The notes: a model not told the origin generated them from the sequence alone. 64,000 nt of DNA from Oleiagrimonas sp. C23AA (GCF_011759385.1 NZ_JAARLY010000005.1:248001-312000); one strand, 5' to 3'; counted from the stretch's first letter, positions 8,304 to 16,856 are shown. Numbers and translations: made by a program.

Positions 8304-9206
8304 TTACCCGGTGCCACTGTCTGCCGGGCGTGTTTGCCAGGCTCCGTGAATGGCATCCAGCAACCGCTGATTGAGCGCGTGATGCTGGTGGCGCCAGCGC
8401 TCGAGTTCCGACGCGGGCACCTCGGGCTGATGGTCAAGTGAAGCCATGGCACGCTTCCACCACTGATGATAGTGCGCGGTGGACACCTCGCCGGTGATGT
8501 CGGCGGAAACGATCCGCCCATGCATGCCCGCAATGGCGGCCAGCAGTTCGTCGGCGCGCATTACCCCCTGATCCCAGTTGGTCCGCGCATCTTCGGCGCA
8601 CAGCACGTCCTTGTCGATGGACAGATAGATCGGCACCGATTGGGCATGCGTGGCCAGATGATCCTGAAGCGCCCGCAGCATGTCCGCTGTGCCGGCGAAA
8701 TTCCGGAATGCATGCTGCAGACGGCCGGCGCGCGCCCAGCGCACATCCACGCCCACCGACCAGTAGGTCAGCTGGCGGCGATACAGCGGCGCCAGTCGGT
8801 TTTCCCAGGCGTGCGCCAGCGCAATGTCGCTCGAGGTAATCCCGACCACATGCACGTGTCGCACACCAGGCAGGTTGGCGACCCGCGACACCCAGGAACC
8901 GCAGTGCACACCAAAGGGAAAGCGCATGTTGTCCGGATGATTGTCAAAGACCACCACGTCCAGCGCTCCATGACGCGCACTGGCCCGTTCGATCAATGGC
9001 AGGCTCAGGTGGTGGAAGTCGCCACTGCCCATGAACACGAGGCCGTGATCGGTGGGCATGGTCTTGTCCAGGACGCCGCCAAAACGACCCAGCATCCTGC
9101 GACTGCAGGCAAAGCGCAGGTGCTGCCCCCAGTGCTGCAATGGCACCACCAGCCGGTGCCTGATCGCACCGACCGAGTCATCCACGTCAAGAACGATCGG
9201 TTGCAT
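8304..9206 (-). CDS. Arginase/deacetylase-fold protein of unknown substrate
   Basis: A 300-residue protein starting at the ATG at 9206, inside the 3' end of the acyltransferase gene. Three segments recall the ureohydrolase metal site in the right order: GSGDFHH (about residues 61-67, like the arginase GGDH), DNHPD (about 88-92, like DAHxD) and SIDKD (like SxDxD). Overall similarity to known arginases or agmatinases is low, and it resembles uncharacterised UPF0489/C5orf22-like proteins more (recollection, unchecked). It probably hydrolyses a C-N bond with two divalent metals. With an acyltransferase, an acyl carrier protein and aminotransferases around it, a deacylase or deguanidinase step is plausible (inference). 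Confidence 0.8.
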   Translation of the reverse strand: MQPIVLDVDDSVGAIRHRLVVPLQHWGQHLRFACSRRMLGRFGGVLDKTMPTDHGLVFMGSGDFHHLSLPLIERASARHGALDVVVFDNHPDNMRFPFGVHCGSWVSRVANLPGVRHVHVVGITSSDIALAHAWENRLAPLYRRQLTYWSVGVDVRWARAGRLQHAFRNFAGTADMLRALQDHLATHAQSVPIYLSIDKDVLCAEDARTNWDQGVMRADELLAAIAGMHGRIVSADITGEVSTAHYHQWWKRAMASLDHQPEVPASELERWRHQHHALNQRLLDAIHGAWQTRPADSGTG

Positions 9207-10269
9207 GGGCTTGCTGCTCCTCGTACCAGCGGCGATCGCTTTCGAAATAAGGTGCCAGCCGACGCAGTGCCTGGCGAAGCAGGACATGGCGCGGGCGCAC
9301 CAGGTGCCGGGTGAAGGTGATGCGCGCGCCCAAGTGTGTCTTGACCTCAGGGTCGGTCCAGCCAGCGATGTAGCGCTTCAACCCACGCTGGCGCGCCCAT
9401 GCCAGGTTATGCATCCAGCTGACGGCATAGAGGTTCAACTCGCGCGCCTTCGGGTAGTCAAACCCGACATACTTGTCCACCAAGTCCTGTTCATGCACGT
9501 AACAAAGGTTCCAACCAATCACCTCGCTGTCGTGCATATAGATGAATACCATTCCGTCGCCTCCAGCCTCGGTCAGCAACGCACGCAGGAAGGCTGCGCT
9601 CAGGTGATCGAAATGGACCTCACTCTGCGCATAGACGTTCTCGTAAAGCTCCACGCACCGCTGCAAAAGCGCCGGCGTCCACGAAGGATCACCCGTGGGC
9701 AGTGCGCGAACCTGGAGCACGGCACGCGTGCGCAGCTTGCGTCGTATGTCGCGGCGGGCTCCACGAGACAGCCGCGACAGGTAATCGTCCTCGTCCTCGA
9801 AGTCGATCGGTACCCATGCCAGCGCCTGCCCTTCCAGCGCGACGAAACCGTTGGCCCGGCACGCGGCGACGAAGCGTTCGACACGTGCGTTGTCGGCCTG
9901 GTCAAGCAGCGGCGAGGCCTGCGGAATATCCTTGATGATCAACAAAGGACATTCTCGCCCGTGCTCGCGGGCCAGATCCGCCGCCAGGCGCTCCGGCTCC
10001 GGGGTCCGTGGCAGCCAGGTGTATTCGGTCACGGTGGAGCCGAAAAAGCGCGTCCGTGGGGACAGCCAGCGTCGCCACCACCGGTACCCCGGCAAGGACT
10101 GCACCTTGTCGCGAACGCCGTGTTCGGCGGTGGTCAGCATGTCGAAACGGGTTAGGAAGCCGGGCACATCATGCGGCGAACTGGCCACGATAAAGCCCTC
10201 GGGCGGATGGCACTGCCAGTGCCGTACCAGGGACGGCGGCTCAAGCTGGCCAATGAAAGGCGTATGCAA
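9187..10269 (-). CDS. GNAT-fold acyltransferase (FemAB/Acetyltransf_6-like)
   Basis: A 360-residue protein whose C-terminal half (about residues 160-330) has the pattern of the FemAB-like double GNAT family: LSRGARRDIRRKLRTR, then a YENVYAQSEVHFDHL helix, VFIYMHDSEVIGWNLCYVH and DKYVGFDYPKARELNLYAV. Such enzymes transfer acyl or aminoacyl groups to amines. It begins at a TTG preceded by AGGAA at suitable spacing; no ATG fits. Its 3' end overlaps the arginase-like gene by 20 bases, so the two form one operon. It is divergent from the acyl carrier protein gene with 85 bases between them, so shared control is likely. Confidence 0.85.
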   Translation of the reverse strand: MHTPFIGQLEPPSLVRHWQCHPPEGFIVASSPHDVPGFLTRFDMLTTAEHGVRDKVQSLPGYRWWRRWLSPRTRFFGSTVTEYTWLPRTPEPERLAADLAREHGRECPLLIIKDIPQASPLLDQADNARVERFVAACRANGFVALEGQALAWVPIDFEDEDDYLSRLSRGARRDIRRKLRTRAVLQVRALPTGDPSWTPALLQRCVELYENVYAQSEVHFDHLSAAFLRALLTEAGGDGMVFIYMHDSEVIGWNLCYVHEQDLVDKYVGFDYPKARELNLYAVSWMHNLAWARQRGLKRYIAGWTDPEVKTHLGARITFTRHLVRPRHVLLRQALRRLAPYFESDRRWYEEQQAHATDRS

Positions 10270-10354
10270 GGTTTGATTCCTAGTGTGTCAGCCAGGTCCG
10301 GCACGCCACAGAGGCCTGCCCGGACCGGTTCCCGCATTTCCGGAAGACGTCCAC

Positions 10355-10642
10355 ATGAACGCATCTGTCCAGCAGCAAATTTTCCAGATCATCGCCGAGC
10401 ACGGAAAAATCGAAGCAAGCACCATTACGCCCGATTCCACGCTCACTGACCTGGGCATCGCATCACTGGAGGCGATCGAGATCATTTTCGATATCGAAGA
10501 GCACTTCGATATCACCCTCCCCGACAACAACCCGGACTTCGACACCGGCTCGACGCAGGGCCTGATCGACGCGGTGCAGGATGCCATTGCGCTAAAGGCA
10601 GCGGCGGAAACCGAGGCCGAAGCCGAGCGGAGGTCATCTTGA
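10355..10642 (+). CDS. Stand-alone acyl carrier protein
   Basis: A 95-residue acidic protein with the four-helix acyl carrier pattern. The phosphopantetheine attachment serine is S37 in DLGIASLEAIE; the usual Asp just before this serine is Ala here. It is followed by the typical acidic helix II/III (IIFDIEEHFDITLP). It is not the fatty-acid AcpP, which normally sits between fabG and fabF; here it is paired only with a ketoacyl synthase and ends in an acidic tail. A dedicated carrier suggests a specialised acyl product. The stop overlaps the TTG start of the next gene. Confidence 0.93.
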   Translation: MNASVQQQIFQIIAEHGKIEASTITPDSTLTDLGIASLEAIEIIFDIEEHFDITLPDNNPDFDTGSTQGLIDAVQDAIALKAAAETEAEAERRSS

Positions 10643-11898
10643 ACCAGCCCGCAGGTTCCACCCGGGGGCCGGGTCCCGCCGAGCGACGCGTGGTCATCAC
10701 CGGCCGGGGTGCCGTCAGCGCGCTGGGCACTGGCCAGCGCGCCTTGTGGCAAGCGATGGTTGAAGGTCGAAGCGGTATCCGACCACTGCACATGGAGCAG
10801 CCGGCCCAACCGCTGCGCATGAAGGTGGCCGCACAAGCACTGCACTTTGATGCTTCGGTCTACTTTGTCAGCCGCATCCTCACCATGCTGGACCGTGTCT
10901 CGCAGATGGCACTGGTGGCTGCGCGTGAGGCCGTTGCCGAGTCCGGAGTCGACTTCAGCGGTGACACGGCACTTCGCACCTGCACCGTGATCGGCACCGG
11001 CGTCGGCGGCGAGATGTCGCGCGATGAACAAACCCGTCGCGTCTATCAGGATCAGGCGCCACGCGTACACCCGCTGTCGATCGTGCGGCTTATGCCCAAC
11101 GCGCCAGCCAGCCAGATCAGCATGGAAATGGGCCTGATGGGTCCGGCCTTCGGGGTGACCAGTGCCTGTGCGTCCTCCAACCATGCCATAGCCCAGGCTG
11201 TGGCGATGTTGCGCAGCGGTCTTGCCGATGTGGCGATCGCCGGTGGTACCGAATCGTGCTTCAGCCTTCCGGCCATCCGCGCATGGGAGGCCATGCGGGT
11301 GGTGGCCGACGATACCTGCCGGCCGTTCTGCCGGCAGCGAACCGGCATGGTACTGGGCGAAGGCGCTGGTATCTTCGTGCTGGAGACGCTGCAGCACGCC
11401 CAGGCTCGCGGAGCAACCATCCTGGCCGAGATCGCCGGCGTGGGCATGAGCGCCGATGCCGGCGACATCGTCTCGCCGACCGGCGACGGCGCGGCGCGCG
11501 CCATGCAGGCGGCCCTGGACGACGCCGGTCTGCGTGCGGATGAAGTGGGCTATATCAACGCCCACGGCACCGCAACACCCGCCAACGACCCGGTCGAGAG
11601 CCAGGCCATCCGCCAGGTATTCCAACATCATGCCGACCGGCTCGCCGTATCCTCGACCAAGGGTGTCCATGGACACGCCTTGGGCGCCGCCGGTGCACTG
11701 GAGCTGGTCGCCGCCATCGGCGCGTTGCGTGAAGAGGTGATCCCGCCCACCTGCAACTTTATTGATGCCGACCCGGCCTGCGATCTGGACTACGTCCCCA
11801 ACACCGCTCGCCAACAACGAGTGGATGCGGTGTTGTCCAATTCGTTTGCCTTCGGAGGTCTCAACGCCGTATTGGCGTTGCGCCGATTTGCACACTGA
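10639..11898 (+). CDS. Beta-ketoacyl-ACP synthase (KAS II/FabF-like)
   Basis: A 419-residue thiolase-fold condensing enzyme. The active-site cysteine is about C177 in TSACASSNHA, with catalytic histidines near H309 (INAHGTATPANDP) and H346 (KGVHGHALGAAG), so all catalytic positions are kept. It starts at TTG 10639, preceded by GGAGG at about 10629-10633 and overlapping the carrier protein stop (TTGA). It should elongate or condense an acyl chain on the neighbouring carrier. There is no reductase, dehydratase or chain-length factor beside it, so it must borrow these from general fatty-acid synthesis or perform a single condensation (inference). Confidence 0.93.
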   Translation: MNQPAGSTRGPGPAERRVVITGRGAVSALGTGQRALWQAMVEGRSGIRPLHMEQPAQPLRMKVAAQALHFDASVYFVSRILTMLDRVSQMALVAAREAVAESGVDFSGDTALRTCTVIGTGVGGEMSRDEQTRRVYQDQAPRVHPLSIVRLMPNAPASQISMEMGLMGPAFGVTSACASSNHAIAQAVAMLRSGLADVAIAGGTESCFSLPAIRAWEAMRVVADDTCRPFCRQRTGMVLGEGAGIFVLETLQHAQARGATILAEIAGVGMSADAGDIVSPTGDGAARAMQAALDDAGLRADEVGYINAHGTATPANDPVESQAIRQVFQHHADRLAVSSTKGVHGHALGAAGALELVAAIGALREEVIPPTCNFIDADPACDLDYVPNTARQQRVDAVLSNSFAFGGLNAVLALRRFAH

Positions 11899-11917
11899 AT
11901 AATCCCAGCCGGAAAAA

Positions 11918-11949
11918 GGACCGCCCCGGCGCATGCGTCGGGGCGGTCC
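11918..11949. terminator. Bidirectional intrinsic terminator between converging operons
   Basis: An 11-bp perfect stem (GGACCGCCCCG / CGGGGCGGTCC) around a loop that itself contains a CGCATGCG palindrome. On the minus strand it is followed by TTTTT, a strong signal for the aminotransferase/phosphatase operon. On the plus strand the tail is weaker (GCTTTGTTG). Confidence 0.85.
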
Positions 11950-11988
11950 GCTTTGTTGCAACGCAAATGCCATCGATCCGACGACGTA

Positions 11989-13404
11989 TCAGCCGCGCTT
12001 GGCACGCGTCAGCAGCTGGTCCAGCAGCGCGATGCCCAGGTCGATCTCCTCGGTGCTGATGTGCAGCGAGGGCGCCAGCGTGATCACGTTCTTGTAGTAG
12101 CCGCCGATATCCAGCACCAGGCCGATCTTCTTGCCGTTGTGCTCCAACTCGCCGGCCAGGCCGATGTCGACCATGCGGTCGACCAGCGCCTTGTTCGGCG
12201 TGAAGCCGTCCTCGGTGCAGATCTCGCAGCGCAGGGCCAGACCCAGGCCGTCGACGTCGCCGATCTCCTTGTGCCGCTTGGCCAGGTCCTTCAGGCCCTC
12301 CAGGAAGTGCGCGCCCTTGGCCATGACCATGGCCTCGTAATCGGTCTCGTGCATCATCTTCATCGCCTCCAGGCCGACCGCGGTACCCAGCGGGTTGGCG
12401 TTGAAGGTCGAATGCGTGGAACCGGGCGGGAACACTTCGGGATTGATCAGCTCTTCGCGCGCCCACAGGCCCGACAGCGGATTCAGGCCGTTGGTCAGCG
12501 CCTTGCCGAACACGATCATGTCCGGGGTGACGCCGAAGTGCTCGATCGACCACAGCTTGCCGGTGCGGTAGAAGCCCATCTGGATCTCGTCGGTGACCAG
12601 CAGGATGCCGTACTGGTCCAGCACCTTCTTCAAGCCCTTGAAGTAGTTCATCGGCGGCACGATGTAGCCGCCGGTGCCCTGCAGCGGCTCAATGTAGAAC
12701 GCCGCGTACTCGCATTCGCCGACCTTCGGGTCCCACACGCCGTGGTATTCGGTCTCGAAAAGGCGCGCAAACTCGGCCACCAGGTGCTCACCGTACTCTT
12801 CCTTGTCCATGCCCTTGGGGCGACGGAACGGGTACGGGTATGGCAGGAACATCGCGCGCTCGCCGAAGTGGCCGTAGCGGCGGCGATAGCGGTAGCTGGA
12901 GGTGATCGCCGAGGCGCCCAGGGTGCGGCCGTGATAGCCACCCTCGAAAGCGAACATCAGGCTCTTGCCGCCGGTGTAGTTGCGTACGATCTTCAGCGAA
13001 TCCTCGACCGCCTGCGCACCGCCGACGTTGAAATGCACCCGGCCCGGCAGACCGAACTTGCGCTCGGCATCGACGGCGATGGTCTTGGCCAGCTCGATCT
13101 TCTCGCGATGCAGGTACTGGCTGGCCACCTGCGGCAGGTGATCGATCTGGCGCTTCAGGGCCTCGTTGAGACGCGGGTTGGCGTAACCGAAGTTGACCGC
13201 CGAGTACCACATCTGCAGGTCCAGATACGGCAGCCCGGCCGAGTCGAACATGTAACTGCCTTCACAGCGGTCGAACAGCTTCGGCGGATCGGTGTAGTGG
13301 ACGGTATCACCGAAGGAGCAATAGCGGGCCTCATCGGCCAGCAGTGCGGATTCGTCGGCATCGGCGGGGGCCGTTGGCACGGCCTGGAGAGCGGCGTTAT
13401 TCAT
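11989..13404 (-). CDS. Class III PLP-dependent aminotransferase
   Basis: A 471-residue fold-type I enzyme of the ornithine/GABA/diaminobutyrate aminotransferase class. The PLP phosphate site lies near NVGGAQAVEDSLK, the Asp of LVTDEIQMGF (about D272) holds the cofactor nitrogen, and the Schiff-base lysine is about K301 in VFGKALTNG. It probably moves an omega-amino group; the exact substrate cannot be read. Its ATG overlaps the stop of the HAD phosphatase gene (ATGA), so both come from one transcript that ends at the hairpin at 11918. It converges on the ketoacyl synthase gene and may feed an amino head-group into the same pathway (inference). Confidence 0.93.
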   Translation of the reverse strand: MNNAALQAVPTAPADADESALLADEARYCSFGDTVHYTDPPKLFDRCEGSYMFDSAGLPYLDLQMWYSAVNFGYANPRLNEALKRQIDHLPQVASQYLHREKIELAKTIAVDAERKFGLPGRVHFNVGGAQAVEDSLKIVRNYTGGKSLMFAFEGGYHGRTLGASAITSSYRYRRRYGHFGERAMFLPYPYPFRRPKGMDKEEYGEHLVAEFARLFETEYHGVWDPKVGECEYAAFYIEPLQGTGGYIVPPMNYFKGLKKVLDQYGILLVTDEIQMGFYRTGKLWSIEHFGVTPDMIVFGKALTNGLNPLSGLWAREELINPEVFPPGSTHSTFNANPLGTAVGLEAMKMMHETDYEAMVMAKGAHFLEGLKDLAKRHKEIGDVDGLGLALRCEICTEDGFTPNKALVDRMVDIGLAGELEHNGKKIGLVLDIGGYYKNVITLAPSLHISTEEIDLGIALLDQLLTRAKRG

Positions 13405-14096
13405 GCAACATGGACTCGCAGGGGAAGGGGTTCAGAAGGAGCAGCGGCCGTACCGGCCAGCCAGGGAAGGTCGGCGAGCAACGCGCGCGCCTCGCGAAAA
13501 CCCTCGATAGGCCGGTGCGGTATGCCTGCCTGGCGGCAGTGGGTGATCAGGCGGTGCTTGGCGAACACGTAATGCGCTCGTCCCGCTACGCAGAAATCGG
13601 ACTGTCCATCACCTACCAGCAGCGTGGTGCTGCGCTCACGGGCAATGCTGCATTTGCAGGTACCGCTGTCGGCGGCGCAGGAGGCGCGGGCAAAGGGCGA
13701 GCGCATTGACCAGCTCCGGGCGCCATCGTGCACAAGCGCATTGGCGCGTATCGGCAAGTCACTCAAGCCATGGCGCGTCAGTATCCGCGTAATGGCGTAA
13801 TCCAGGCCGTCGCTGACCACCTGCACCGCCATACCGCGCGCGCGCGCATCGGCAACAAAGGCCGGAAATGCCGGATCGATGGCCAGCGTGTCGAGCACCG
13901 CATCCAGCTCGTCGCGTGAGGCGTCGATCAGCGCTACCTGGGCCGTCATGCACTCACGCGAGCCAATGCGACCGGCGCGCCAATCACGCTCGATCTGCTC
14001 CCACTCGGGCCGAGCAAACCGGCTCAGCAAAACATCGGTGACATCGTCGACGGCGATGGTGCCGTCAAAATCACACAGAACCGTCCAGGCAGGCAC
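13401..14096 (-). CDS. HAD-superfamily phosphatase, MtnX/phosphoserine-phosphatase-like
   Basis: A 231-residue HAD-IB phosphatase. Motif I is LCDFDGTIAVDD with the nucleophilic Asp, motif II lies near VQVVSDGLDYAI, and motif IV is VGDGQSDFCVA. The domain layout resembles MtnX of methionine salvage and related small-molecule phosphatases; no other mtn genes are adjacent. I start at the GTG at 14096 because a GGAG lies six bases before it; a GTG at 14108 would add four residues. It is the first gene of a two-gene operon with the class III aminotransferase, so it may remove phosphate from that enzyme's substrate or product (inference). Confidence 0.85.
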   Translation of the reverse strand: MPAWTVLCDFDGTIAVDDVTDVLLSRFARPEWEQIERDWRAGRIGSRECMTAQVALIDASRDELDAVLDTLAIDPAFPAFVADARARGMAVQVVSDGLDYAITRILTRHGLSDLPIRANALVHDGARSWSMRSPFARASCAADSGTCKCSIARERSTTLLVGDGQSDFCVAGRAHYVFAKHRLITHCRQAGIPHRPIEGFREARALLADLPWLAGTAAAPSEPLPLRVHVA

Positions 14097-14449
14097 TGCG
14101 CACTCCACTCTAGGCTGGGAATAGATGCCAGCCTAAAGAGGGCACTCTTTCTCTTCCCTTTCACTGTCGGAGCGGTGCGCGAGCCGTGTTTCGCATTGGT
14201 GGCACGGCCGAGCCCGCCGTGACACACCGTGCGCGTCCGGGCGCAACCCTCCGATCCCCGCGGTCAGTGGCGCCTGGGCTGGATGCATCGTTCTCGCGCG
14301 GTAAAACGCACACACCCTTAGAAACGCCCGGCCTGACCGCAAGGGCGTGCAAAGAAACGGCAAGCGCCTCGGTCTGCAAACACACCATGCCTGCTGCGAC
14401 GCTTGCGTCCGCCCTCCCCGCTCAGGGAGGGCGGACATTCGACGAGTGC
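14097..14449. other. Intergenic stretch without a convincing gene
   Basis: About 350 bases between the phosphatase start and the mannanase stop. It should carry the promoter for the phosphatase/aminotransferase operon, but I see no clear -35/-10 pair. The only structure is the hairpin next to the mannanase stop (14407-14436). Confidence 0.5.
14407..14436 (-). terminator. Perfect hairpin downstream of the mannanase gene
   Basis: A perfect 12-bp stem (GTCCGCCCTCCC / GGGAGGGCGGAC) with a six-base loop, 14 bases beyond the stop of the GH76 gene. No U-tract follows on the minus strand, so it may act as an mRNA-stabilising hairpin or an imperfect terminator. Confidence 0.6.
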
Positions 14450-16390
14450 TTATTCCACGAAATTCGCGCTTACGTGATAGACACGACCACCCCAACCGTC
14501 ATCCGGGAAGGCGTCGGATACCTTCACATAGACCGGCTTGGCACCGCTGCCATCGGCCTGAAGATAGGGTGTCAGGTCGAGGGTCATATCGGTCTTGTTG
14601 GAGCCGTCGGTCACGCGCTGGCTTTCCTCACGAAGCGTGGTCCAGTGCTGGCCGTCAGAGCTGACCTGCACCAGATATTCGGCGTCAATGGTCAGGGTGA
14701 CCTGAGCCGCGGTGGTATCGGCTGGGAATGGGAAGCGATAGGTGAAATGCGAGCCGCCATCGGCAAACCGGTTCTGCACGCCATTGCTCTGCGAACCATC
14801 GGCATCCCACAGCCAGGGGCGTTCCGCGGCGGTACCGGTATCAAACTCGACGTCGTGTGCGATCAGCACGTCAGCCTGAGCGGTGAAATCCAGGCCCGCC
14901 GCCTTCACGTCGACGCTGACCATGTGGTGTCCGTCAGCGGCGGCACTGGGTACCGTCAGTGACAACGCCTTGCTGCCATCCACGGGATGGGCCAGGCCGT
15001 GTGGCCGCAGGCGAACCTGCGCTGCATTCGGCGTGACGTTCCAGGTGGTCGGCGCCTGCGCTGAAGCCAGTACATTCAACGGAAAATAGCCGGTCGCCGA
15101 AGCCGTGAGCGTCATCGGAATGACCGACGCACCGGATGCAGCGGGAATCACCACAGGCTGGGCAGGCGACAAGGTGGCGGCCAGCGACTGTCGAGGTGTG
15201 AACTGCGGCACGGCACCAATCAGCGCACTGAGTGCACTGGCCTGGGTACGCCAGTCGAAGACATTGGGATGATCGTCATTGCTGGCGCCGGACCAGCGCG
15301 TGCCCAGTCGGTTGGCCGCATCGCGATCATGGTTCCAGATGCTTTGCGCCTGTTTTTGCAGGAACGCGGCATAGCGCCGGTCATGCGTGGTGTCGACCAG
15401 ATCGGTCCAGTAACGCATGAAGATGCCCTTGAACTGCTTGCCGTTGTCATCGCAGGTGCGATCGCTGGCATCGCAGCTTTCGGTCAGGATGCCATTGGCG
15501 ACCAGGCCATCGGCCCCCATGGCGGCGTCAGCGAGGCGATGCACCGTGGCCATGATCTTCGGGTCGTGCGTGGCGCGCCACAAAGCCAGACCGGCACCGA
15601 TGGCCAACCCCTGGTTGTAGCTCCACACCATCTGCCCGTTGTTGGTGCACTGGTTGGTGAGACCATCGTTGACCAGCCCCTTGCTGTTGATCATGCCGCT
15701 ACCGGTGAACCAGGCCCACGCCGTCTGCGCGCGACCGAGCCACACCTGGTCGCCCGGGATGCGGTTGTGCAACTCCGCGGTCAGGCGAATCCAAAGACCG
15801 TTGGTGACGGCATTCTTGTAGGTGCGCTCGGCGTTCCACCACACACCGCCACCGCAGGTGCTGGTGTCCCAGTAGCCATCGACGTAGTTGGCGATGGTTT
15901 CAGCCATGTCCAGATATTTCTTCTTTCCGGTCAGGTCGTAGGCCTCAACCCAGGTCAGGCCCCACCATTCCGAATCGTCGATAGCCCGGCTGGTGAAATT
16001 ACCCAGCAACGGGTCCCCCGACAGCTGACCGGCGGGAAACGTGCCTTTGTCCTTCTCGAAGGTGTTATCCAGCTCGGGGAGATAACGCCGGTCACCGGTA
16101 CGCTGCATGTAATCGCCAATGGTCTGCAACGCCACGGCCGAATTCCACCAGCTGGATGGGAACCAGGCCTTGTCCGGATCGTAGGACTGCATCAGCACAT
16201 CGGCGGCGACACGAGCTCGGGCCACGGCGGTGGCGCCATCGGCGCGGGGACTTCGGTGATGGCGATGCCCATGGGCGGAAGCCGTGGACAGTGCCAACAG
16301 CGTGGTGATGAGTCCGGCCGTCACCAGCGGTGTCACGCGGTGCGTGATGGCGGCCCATTTTTGCACCGTGAACCTGATCAGTGTCTTCAT
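14450..16390 (-). CDS. Secreted glycoside hydrolase family 76 (alpha-1,6-mannanase-like) with C-terminal accessory domains
   Basis: A 646-residue protein with an N-terminal signal peptide (about residues 1-39, cut after ALSTASA). The catalytic (alpha/alpha) barrel spans about residues 55-400; the paired aspartates of GH76 are at about D138-D139 in RAIDDSEWWGLTWVEAY. A NEW3-like Ig domain (about 430-530) and a C-terminal galactose-binding-like beta-sandwich follow. GH76 enzymes cut alpha-1,6-mannan of fungal walls or bacterial mannans (family knowledge). The start at 16390 has an AGGAGA site upstream; an in-frame extension to 16549 lacks one. No mannose uptake or other hydrolase genes adjoin it. 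Confidence 0.88.
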   Translation of the reverse strand: MKTLIRFTVQKWAAITHRVTPLVTAGLITTLLALSTASAHGHRHHRSPRADGATAVARARVAADVLMQSYDPDKAWFPSSWWNSAVALQTIGDYMQRTGDRRYLPELDNTFEKDKGTFPAGQLSGDPLLGNFTSRAIDDSEWWGLTWVEAYDLTGKKKYLDMAETIANYVDGYWDTSTCGGGVWWNAERTYKNAVTNGLWIRLTAELHNRIPGDQVWLGRAQTAWAWFTGSGMINSKGLVNDGLTNQCTNNGQMVWSYNQGLAIGAGLALWRATHDPKIMATVHRLADAAMGADGLVANGILTESCDASDRTCDDNGKQFKGIFMRYWTDLVDTTHDRRYAAFLQKQAQSIWNHDRDAANRLGTRWSGASNDDHPNVFDWRTQASALSALIGAVPQFTPRQSLAATLSPAQPVVIPAASGASVIPMTLTASATGYFPLNVLASAQAPTTWNVTPNAAQVRLRPHGLAHPVDGSKALSLTVPSAAADGHHMVSVDVKAAGLDFTAQADVLIAHDVEFDTGTAAERPWLWDADGSQSNGVQNRFADGGSHFTYRFPFPADTTAAQVTLTIDAEYLVQVSSDGQHWTTLREESQRVTDGSNKTDMTLDLTPYLQADGSGAKPVYVKVSDAFPDDGWGGRVYHVSANFVE

Positions 16391-16526
16391 GATCGGAAGT
16401 TCTCCTCTTGTAGCGATACCCAAACATGGGGAAGAGGCTGCGTTTTGCGTTTTCCCCCGCCTGCCGGCTCGCGTGCACCACTGCGGCGCTGCGGCGCTGC
16501 CACCCGGCGATGCAGAAGCGCCGCAG

Positions 16527-16552
16527 TGATTGAGGTAACGATACCTCAATCA
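16527..16552. promoter_or_regulatory. Candidate operator: 11-bp perfect inverted repeat centred on CG
   Basis: The arms TGATTGAGGTA and TACCTCAATCA are separated by ACGA, giving a 26-base palindrome with CG at its centre. LacI-family repressors typically bind palindromes with a central CG pair (family knowledge), which fits control of a secreted glycoside hydrolase. It lies about 137 bases upstream of the mannanase start. The regulator is not in the window. Confidence 0.6.
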
Positions 16553-16580
16553 ACCGAACGCCAATGCATTCCGCTTAAGT

Positions 16581-16596
16581 ATGGCAGTCATGCCAT
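16581..16596. promoter_or_regulatory. Second small inverted repeat upstream of the mannanase
   Basis: ATGGCA and TGCCAT separated by GTCA: 6-bp perfect arms. It is close to the larger operator candidate and could be a second regulatory site for either divergent gene; it is short enough to occur by chance. Confidence 0.35.
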
Positions 16597-16856
16597 TACC
16601 TTTTTGAGAACCAGTCGCTGCCACACGCCCTCATGTTTCGACCAACGGACCACGATCAAACGCCCCCGCAGGCCTGTACGTCAGGCCGTTTGCAAGCGAC
16701 TTGGTGCCTTGCCACGCGCGATATCTTGCGATTATTCCGATTGGCGGACGCCTGCCGGTACCGATATCAAATATGCACGTTCCAAAAATATCGATCCGCC
16801 CCCTCCTCGCGCCGAATTTACGTGTAACATGGCGCTCCCTGCTCGAGCGCCGCTTC

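Larger units (their letters stand above)
16391..16856. other. Divergent intergenic region with two inverted repeats
   Basis: 466 bases between the mannanase start and the DUF2188 gene. I find no supported gene here. It holds two perfect inverted repeats (16527-16552 and 16581-16596) that are good operator candidates, and becomes AT-richer towards the DUF2188 side, where a promoter is likely. Confidence 0.55.

Noticed and set aside
10288-11973. Long minus-strand open frame over the ACP and ketoacyl synthase
   Set aside because: The plus-strand genes have intact catalytic motifs; the antisense frame has none.
11953-13572. Long plus-strand open frame over the class III aminotransferase
   Set aside because: Composition is Val/Leu/Asp/Gln-rich without motifs; the minus-strand aminotransferase is unambiguous.
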